Positions 26,073 through 30,141 of a stretch of DNA of 30,141 nt are shown piece by piece. The notes under the pieces are model-generated. The model saw only the letters and a list, made by a program, of their open reading frames with translations, had not been told where the DNA came from and did not search any database. A program made the position numbers and the translations under genes. This stretch comes from UMGS75 sp051872775 (lineage in GTDB: Bacteria > Bacillota_I > Bacilli_A > ML615J-28 > CAG-313), in the NCBI GenBank assembly GCA_051872775.1, contig JBJEEE010000084.1:1-30141 (forward strand). The letters are read 5' to 3'. Numbering within the stretch: the stretch's first letter is position 1; every line of letters starts with the position of its first letter.

Positions 26073-27878
26073 TTAAAATGCGAATAAGCCTTTAAAGAAT
26101 GAAGAAATCTTATCGAATATTCCTTTGAAGAAAACGAGAACTTTTTGCCAAAAGTTAAGTTCTTGAGTCTCTTCGATAACGTTAATTGTAACATTAACTA
26201 ATTCGCTTGAACCATCTTCAGCTGTCGCAAGCAATTTAATTTCATATGTCCCGAATTCAACTTTAGATTTATATCCATAATCTCCTTCTACTATCTCAGC
26301 GTTGATGTAGTTCTTATTTGGTAACACGTTTTGTCGAACAAGAGATTCTAAGATTTTCATCGGTGAAAGTGGTTTATTTGAAGTCGTTGTGATCGTTGAT
26401 TCTTTGACGTAGAATACTGGTCCATCCGTATCATCAACATATACTCTAATTCGAAATTCAACTATGTTGTTATGGCTGTCTTTAGCTTGAATAGCGACGT
26501 CGTAAACACCTTTTTTTGTCGCATTTTCAAAATAATCATCAAAGACGTAATACATCTCTACTTCACCATCGATCTCATCGACAGCAGTAAATAACGATAA
26601 AAACCTTTCTCTACTATATGGATCGTTAGCATTTAGATTTACTTCATCTGGCCCAGTGATAACTGGAGCAACATCATCGACAATCTCAACTGAAGAGTTA
26701 ATAGTAGTAACGTTATTCGAATAATCTGTAGCTTCTACATCGAATTCAAACGTACCGATAAAGGTTCCTAAAGAAGAATAATCGCAGTTTTTAATCTTTA
26801 CTTCCTTTACTCCTCTTGAATAGTTATCGGAAATTTCGAAATTCTCTAGCAAAACCTGATCGTTAAGCTGAGTCTTATAAGAAATCTCTTTAGTGGTATC
26901 TATAACACTTATTACAGGTTTAACATCATCTACTAAAGTTATTCTAAAGGTGAAAGTTGATTTGTTATTCGAGCTATCGATCGCGCTAAAAACAACATCT
27001 AAAGGAGTGTTGATAACTTCTTTTTGCGATGAGTAATTATCCTCTTCTAATTCGACACTTACAAAGCAATCATCACCAGTATCATATGCGATTAAAGATC
27101 CAAACATGTCATTTAAAGAAAAAGAAGAACCGTAAGGGATTGAAAGCGGAAAGACTGACCCATTTATATATGGTCCAGTAAATGATCCTTCTGTCGCCTG
27201 TTCGATGTTACAGGAAGGGCCACAATATGGTTCAATTCCTGGATCGTCTTCAAGATCCCCAAACCACATCGAAGCGATACCTGGAGAAGGATAAGTGCCG
27301 CTAGAATCTGATTCGTAAGAGAAATTGACCAAGTTAACATAACCATTAGATGAAGATGGTGTCTTAAATGCTATATAGATTGCTGCTGTTTCATAATTAG
27401 TATAAGGAGCGCAGTAGAATTGGAGGTAATTATTACCGTTATTTGCTATATCGTTTAATACCCCATCTCTCTCCGCTTCATAGTTATAAAAATCTCCTTC
27501 CGCATTAGTGAACTCAAAATTAAAACCATATCCTGTTGCATCGTTTTCATACGCTTGATATAAGCCGTTAGAAAGAATTGCAATAGTGTACCAACTCTCC
27601 GCTCTGAGTTTATAGTCGAAGTATTTGCTTAACGTTACTATTCCGTTTTTTGTATCATCGACATATTGTGGATTTAGCATGTTCGTTTCACTTTCGAGCA
27701 ACGTTAAATCAACTACGCCACCTACTTTAGGACAGATGCTACTATAGATTTCCGATTCAGAAAGACCTCTTACTCCAAACCTAATACCTTCTTTCTCGTT
27801 GGCGGACAAAGGCTTCACGCCTATTAGATTAGAAACCGCAATTAAGCTAGTTGCTAATAGAACATATCTTTTTTTCAT
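26073..27878 (-). CDS. Secreted protein with Ig-like domains and amphipathic C-terminus
   Basis: The 601-residue protein has a signal peptide (hydrophobic about 6-22, likely cut after LSA near 26). A unique region (about 30-230) contains a carbohydrate-binding-like beta segment and the Cys pair YCGPSC. Four or so bacterial Ig-like units of the DUF5011/HYR kind follow (about 235-560), each opening with a phrase such as DDVKPVIS, DDVAPVITG or DDTDGPVF. The last 28 residues form an amphipathic aromatic helix (FWQKVLVFFKGIF, then FFKGLF) with lysines spaced along one face, possibly membrane-binding. There is no LPXTG or ordinary membrane anchor. AGGAGG precedes the ATG but lies in a hairpin. Probably a surface adhesin or carbohydrate-binding protein; function unknown. 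Confidence 0.75.
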   Translation of the reverse strand: MKKRYVLLATSLIAVSNLIGVKPLSANEKEGIRFGVRGLSESEIYSSICPKVGGVVDLTLLESETNMLNPQYVDDTKNGIVTLSKYFDYKLRAESWYTIAILSNGLYQAYENDATGYGFNFEFTNAEGDFYNYEAERDGVLNDIANNGNNYLQFYCAPYTNYETAAIYIAFKTPSSSNGYVNLVNFSYESDSSGTYPSPGIASMWFGDLEDDPGIEPYCGPSCNIEQATEGSFTGPYINGSVFPLSIPYGSSFSLNDMFGSLIAYDTGDDCFVSVELEEDNYSSQKEVINTPLDVVFSAIDSSNNKSTFTFRITLVDDVKPVISVIDTTKEISYKTQLNDQVLLENFEISDNYSRGVKEVKIKNCDYSSLGTFIGTFEFDVEATDYSNNVTTINSSVEIVDDVAPVITGPDEVNLNANDPYSRERFLSLFTAVDEIDGEVEMYYVFDDYFENATKKGVYDVAIQAKDSHNNIVEFRIRVYVDDTDGPVFYVKESTITTTSNKPLSPMKILESLVRQNVLPNKNYINAEIVEGDYGYKSKVEFGTYEIKLLATAEDGSSELVNVTINVIEETQELNFWQKVLVFFKGIFDKISSFFKGLFAF

Positions 27879-27885
27879 GTATTTG

Positions 27886-27912
27886 TTTCCTCCTACTTCT
27901 TATTAGGAGAAA
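27886..27912 (-). promoter_or_regulatory. Hairpin covering the ribosome site of the Ig-like protein gene
   Basis: In the mRNA, CUCCUA (27904-27909) pairs with UAGGAG (27890-27895) across an 8-nt loop, extended by UUU/AAA past a bulged G. The right arm is the Shine-Dalgarno sequence itself, 8-9 nt before the ATG. Translation would be low while the stem is closed. Confidence 0.5.
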
Positions 27913-27943
27913 ACTGGACTTTTTTTAAATTATTTTTTGTTTG

Positions 27944-27972
27944 TTGCGTTATTTTCATAAAGAAAGTAAAAT
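27944..27972 (+). promoter_or_regulatory. Promoter of the host tRNA-Arg
   Basis: TTGCGT, a 17-bp spacer and TAAAAT end 9 bp before the truncated tRNA-Arg. It may now drive the complete tRNA-Arg further downstream by read-through. Confidence 0.6.
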
Positions 27973-27981
27973 ATTTTTGCT

Positions 27982-28021
27982 GTCCTCGTAGCTCAGTTGG
28001 ATAGAGCATTCGCCTCCTAAG
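27982..28021 (+). pseudogene. 5' half of a tRNA-Arg(CCU), cut in the anticodon stem
   Basis: The sequence has a tRNA acceptor strand (GTCCTCG), a D-arm (GCTCAGTTGGATAGAGC) and the anticodon stem and loop TTCGCCTCCTAAG. The expected CGAA, T-arm and acceptor partner CGAGGAC are then missing. It is not a copy of the tRNA at 28086, as their 5' halves differ. The break is at a point used by integrases that target anticodon arms. Confidence 0.75.
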
Positions 28022-28085
28022 GGCTAGGTGGAACAAACGCCTTTTGATATGATAACTAGATAAAATTGAATAGATTTTTAAGAAT

Positions 28086-28162
28086 GTCCCAGTACCTCAG
28101 CAGGATAGAGGGTTCGCCTCCTAAGCGAAACGTCGCAGGTTCGACTCCTGTCTGGGACGCCA
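28086..28162 (+). tRNA. tRNA-Arg(CCU), complete
   Basis: Acceptor GTCCCAG pairs with CTGGGAC, the D-arm stem is CCTC/GAGG, and the anticodon arm TTCGC-CTCCTAA-GCGAA gives anticodon CCU. The T-arm GCAGG/CCTGT holds TTCGACT, the discriminator is G, and CCA is encoded at 28160-28162. It decodes the rare AGG codon. It lies 64 bp after the truncated tRNA-Arg, just before a terminator. Confidence 0.93.
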
Positions 28163-28169
28163 CAAACTC

Positions 28170-28215
28170 CGCTGAAAGCCTTATTTTACAAGGTTTTCAG
28201 CGTTTCTTTATTTAT
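28170..28215 (+). terminator. Terminator after tRNA-Arg
   Basis: A 13-bp stem (28170-28182 with 28190-28202, one G-T pair) is followed by TTTCTTTATTT on the plus strand. Confidence 0.8.
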
Positions 28216-28300
28216 GGCTTTCTATTTACGCTGAATACGAATTGTTTTCAATCTGTCATTTTTTATTCGATATTTTTTTAAGACTTTTAAGGAAATAGGC

Positions 28301-28364
28301 TTGCTAACACTTTTTTATTTTTGAAGAAAAATCGCTGGTTTTTTTGGAATTTGCTAACACTTTT
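28301..28364. repeat. Two 14-bp direct repeats beside the integrase gene
   Basis: TTGCTAACACTTTT occurs at 28301 and 28351, exactly 50 bp apart, between the tRNA and the integrase stop. Paired direct repeats at the ends of Tn916-like elements bind the integrase N-terminal domain (arm-type sites); that role is inferred here. Confidence 0.6.
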
Positions 28365-28370
28365 GAAATT

Positions 28371-29816
28371 CTATCTTTGAAGTGCCTGCTTTAAAAATTG
28401 CTCTTTCATTTCTGGCGATAAAGATTTAATCAGTTCCAATAACGCCATATCACTATCGGTTAAGTCGGTATCTTGCTTTGGATTGTCTGTATCATCATTA
28501 AGCGTAGAATAAAATTCTTTATCCATTTTTTGTGCATTGAAACGTCTGTCCTCGTCAATGATTTCTGAATATACATCTGTAACCATTTCTGCTTCTGCGT
28601 GACCAGTATCGCCTTGTACGGACTTAACATCTCCGTTTGTCATTTTGAGTTTATAACCCGTACTTAAATGGCGTAGGCTGTGAAATACCACAACTTCATA
28701 ATCGTTTTCTTCACAGAGCTTTTGAAACCTATCTCTAACAATACGGCTTTCCACGGGATTGCCATTATCCAACGCAATAACAAGGTTGTAATCATTGTAG
28801 GCACTTCCTAAAAATTCCTTTAATTCCTGCTGGTCTTTTTTATATTGCACCAATAGTTCCGCAACTGTTTTAGGTAACCAGACAACACGATTACTTGTTT
28901 CTGTTTTTGGCGTTTTCAAGACAAGCCTTGTGGTACAATGCGGTTTTTGCGTTGGGAAAATCTTTAAAATATCCTTTTCCTTTAATTTCTGCATAGCTTC
29001 TGCATTTACTCTTGAAAGTTCTTTATTGATGATTACCTTTGCATTATTTGTAGCAATGGACTCTTCATCAATAATAACATCTTCCCATGTAAGTCCTGTA
29101 ATTTCTCCAATTCGCATAGAGCAGGAAAAAGCTAAGTGCATACAAATTGAAAGCAAATCATCTTCCGTGGCTTTTACCGCTTCTCGAAATGTTTGAACAC
29201 TCCACACTTTTCGCCTAGTCTTTGGAATTTTTGGTAACGTAGCCAAAGACGCAGGGTTTCTTTTGTTTGTATCAATATACTCCCAGCGGATAGCTTGATT
29301 TAAGGCACAGCGGATAATATCATGTATTTTTTTGATGTTCGCTGGTTGAACACAACGACCAGTTGCTTTTCTGTTTGCCCGTGGTACTTCTGGAACGCTC
29401 AATAAATCATTGTAGTATTTTGATAGACTTTTTGTAGTTATTTCATTCAGTTTCCAATCTCCAATAATCGGATTGATATAATTTTCAATACTGCCTACCT
29501 TACTACTAAATGTACTCGGCGACCATTTAGATGTGCCATATAAATTAACAAAAATTTCTAGGAAATCACGCAATGTAATATCTTTGTCTACAACATCTAA
29601 CTCCTTTTTAGAATTTTCAATCTGATGTGCAAATTGTTCCTCTAATGGAACTATCACATATCCAAATTTCTCTTGATAGTATTCTATAAAGGCTTTTCGC
29701 TGTTTTGCTTCTTTTCTTGTTTCCAGCGTGTCCCATTTTTGTTTTCTTTCTCCTGCACTATCTAAGTACCAATAAATAACTGAAAAACTTGATTTTCTTT
29801 GTTTGATTGAAGCCAT
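28371..29816 (-). CDS. int: Tyrosine integrase of a Tn916-like integrative element
   Basis: The 481-residue site-specific recombinase catalyses integration and excision of a mobile element. An AP2-like arm-binding domain (about 1-50) is followed by a SAM-like core-binding domain (about 80-180) and the catalytic domain. The latter holds the active-site set Arg235 (SCSMRIGEIT), His379 and Arg382 (FHSLRHLS), His406 (GDTGHAEAE) and nucleophile Tyr416. All key residues are present. Its 3' end points at the tRNA-Arg, the usual arrangement for elements attached at that site. AAGGAG lies before the ATG. Base composition is richer in GC than the host genes nearby. Confidence 0.93.
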   Translation of the reverse strand: MASIKQRKSSFSVIYWYLDSAGERKQKWDTLETRKEAKQRKAFIEYYQEKFGYVIVPLEEQFAHQIENSKKELDVVDKDITLRDFLEIFVNLYGTSKWSPSTFSSKVGSIENYINPIIGDWKLNEITTKSLSKYYNDLLSVPEVPRANRKATGRCVQPANIKKIHDIIRCALNQAIRWEYIDTNKRNPASLATLPKIPKTRRKVWSVQTFREAVKATEDDLLSICMHLAFSCSMRIGEITGLTWEDVIIDEESIATNNAKVIINKELSRVNAEAMQKLKEKDILKIFPTQKPHCTTRLVLKTPKTETSNRVVWLPKTVAELLVQYKKDQQELKEFLGSAYNDYNLVIALDNGNPVESRIVRDRFQKLCEENDYEVVVFHSLRHLSTGYKLKMTNGDVKSVQGDTGHAEAEMVTDVYSEIIDEDRRFNAQKMDKEFYSTLNDDTDNPKQDTDLTDSDMALLELIKSLSPEMKEQFLKQALQR

Positions 29817-29834
29817 AATTTTCTCTCCTTATAG

Positions 29835-30035
29835 TTAAATTTCATTTAACCATTTATCGAAAGAAACCTTTGATACCCGTATGGCTTTACCAGCACGAAC
29901 ATAACTGAATTGACCGCTTTTTACTAATGAATAAGCTACCTTTTTGCTAATGTCCAGTTGTTCAGCAATTTCCTCTACTGTATAAGTCTTTTTTTCCTTT
30001 GTAGGAGATTGTGCATTTTGTGTATCACTTATCAC
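29835..30035 (-). CDS. xis: Excisionase-like DNA-binding protein
   Basis: The 66-residue protein has a MerR/Xis-type winged helix: YTVEEIAEQLDISKKVAYSL, GQFSYVRAGKAIRVSKVSFD and WLNEI. It should bend DNA at the element end and favour excision with the integrase 18 bp downstream. I start at the GTG at 30035 because AAAGGGG lies 8 nt upstream and the size matches Tn916-type Xis. A longer frame from an ATG at 30092 would begin inside the -10 box of the promoter, so it is less likely. Confidence 0.82.
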   Translation of the reverse strand: MISDTQNAQSPTKEKKTYTVEEIAEQLDISKKVAYSLVKSGQFSYVRAGKAIRVSKVSFDKWLNEI

Positions 30036-30059
30036 TATTAAGACCCCTTTCATTTGTGA

Positions 30060-30135
30060 CAGCAACAAAATACACTCGTCTAATAAGGTCATTATAACAC
30101 ACCTAAATAAAAAGAGTAGATAGATTTTGTTGCTG
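30060..30135. promoter_or_regulatory. xis promoter flanked by a 12-bp inverted repeat
   Basis: CAGCAACAAAAT (30060-30071) and ATTTTGTTGCTG (30124-30135) are perfect inverted copies. Between them the minus strand carries an extended -10 sequence, TGTTATAAT (30091-30099). A regulator bound to both copies could loop over the promoter. Confidence 0.5.
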
Positions 30136-30141
30136 AAACTA

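Noticed and set aside
27982..28050. Functional tRNA from the first tRNA-Arg copy
   Set aside because: The bases after CTAAG do not pair with the anticodon stem, and no T-arm or acceptor partner follows.
28066..28281. 71-codon plus-strand frame over tRNA-Arg
   Set aside because: It reads through the tRNA gene and terminator and has no ribosome site.
30036..30092. Excisionase start at 30092
   Set aside because: That ATG overlaps the TATAAT of an extended -10 promoter and would not be within the transcript; the GTG at 30035 has AAAGGGG upstream.

Overview
The window is about 30 kb of AT-rich DNA from a low-GC Gram-positive-type bacterium, probably a gut Bacilli or Mycoplasmatota-like (Tenericutes/RF39-type) lineage. 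That placement is inferred from strong AGGAGG ribosome sites, TTGACA/TATAAT promoters, BspA-type leucine-rich-repeat and lactocepin-like surface proteins, and a Tn916-type integrase. Trp is encoded by TGG and the long genes contain no in-frame TGA, so TGA is not a routine sense codon. None of the 18 intact reading frames I checked ends in TGA: 12 end in TAA and 6 in TAG. Nearly every gene lies on the minus strand.

From left to right: (1) 1-1000 holds a two-gene operon, an FMN nitroreductase followed by a gene truncated at a pair of 16-bp repeats. (2) 1.3-11.7 kb is a surface-protein cluster: a collagen-like lipoprotein, a 1244-residue leucine-rich-repeat protein and a 1594-residue subtilisin-like cell-envelope protease. 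The last two overlap by 11 nt, and the cluster ends in a strong terminator. (3) 11.8-12.6 kb is a gene graveyard with two pseudogene tails and a hairpin-rich element. (4) 12.6-22.6 kb is a defence island, apparently transcribed mainly from one promoter beside an XRE regulator: regulator, hsdM, hsdS, hsdR, an AbiH-family gene and a GmrSD-like DUF262/DUF1524 gene. hsdM carries one in-frame TGA where a glycine codon is expected, so the type I system is probably off. (5) 22.6-25.1 kb carries an ArsR regulator, an ArsP-type permease and a small thioredoxin-like protein. Two arrays of one 21-bp repeat family flank this cassette. (6) 25.1-27.9 kb has an XRE-type gene, another 19-20-bp repeat array, tRNA-Leu(CAG) and a secreted Ig-like protein with an amphipathic C-terminus. 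(7) 27.9-30.1 kb is the end of an integrative element: a host tRNA-Arg(CCU) cut at the anticodon arm, a complete second tRNA-Arg(CCU), a tyrosine integrase and an excisionase.

The most notable pattern is the set of four unrelated short direct-repeat families. Three have a period of 19-21 bp and one consists of two copies 30 bp apart. All sit at gene boundaries, next to truncated genes or around the metalloid cassette. They look like multi-site transposase-binding ends of the IS21 or Tn7 type, left without their transposase genes. A hairpin-rich element of about 230 bp occurs twice, at 12.0 and 22.7 kb, and in its better copy carries two strong terminators. Other points of interest are the composite defence operon with its broken hsdM, the integrative element that seems to bring a replacement tRNA-Arg, and a Shine-Dalgarno-sequestering hairpin before the secreted Ig-like protein.
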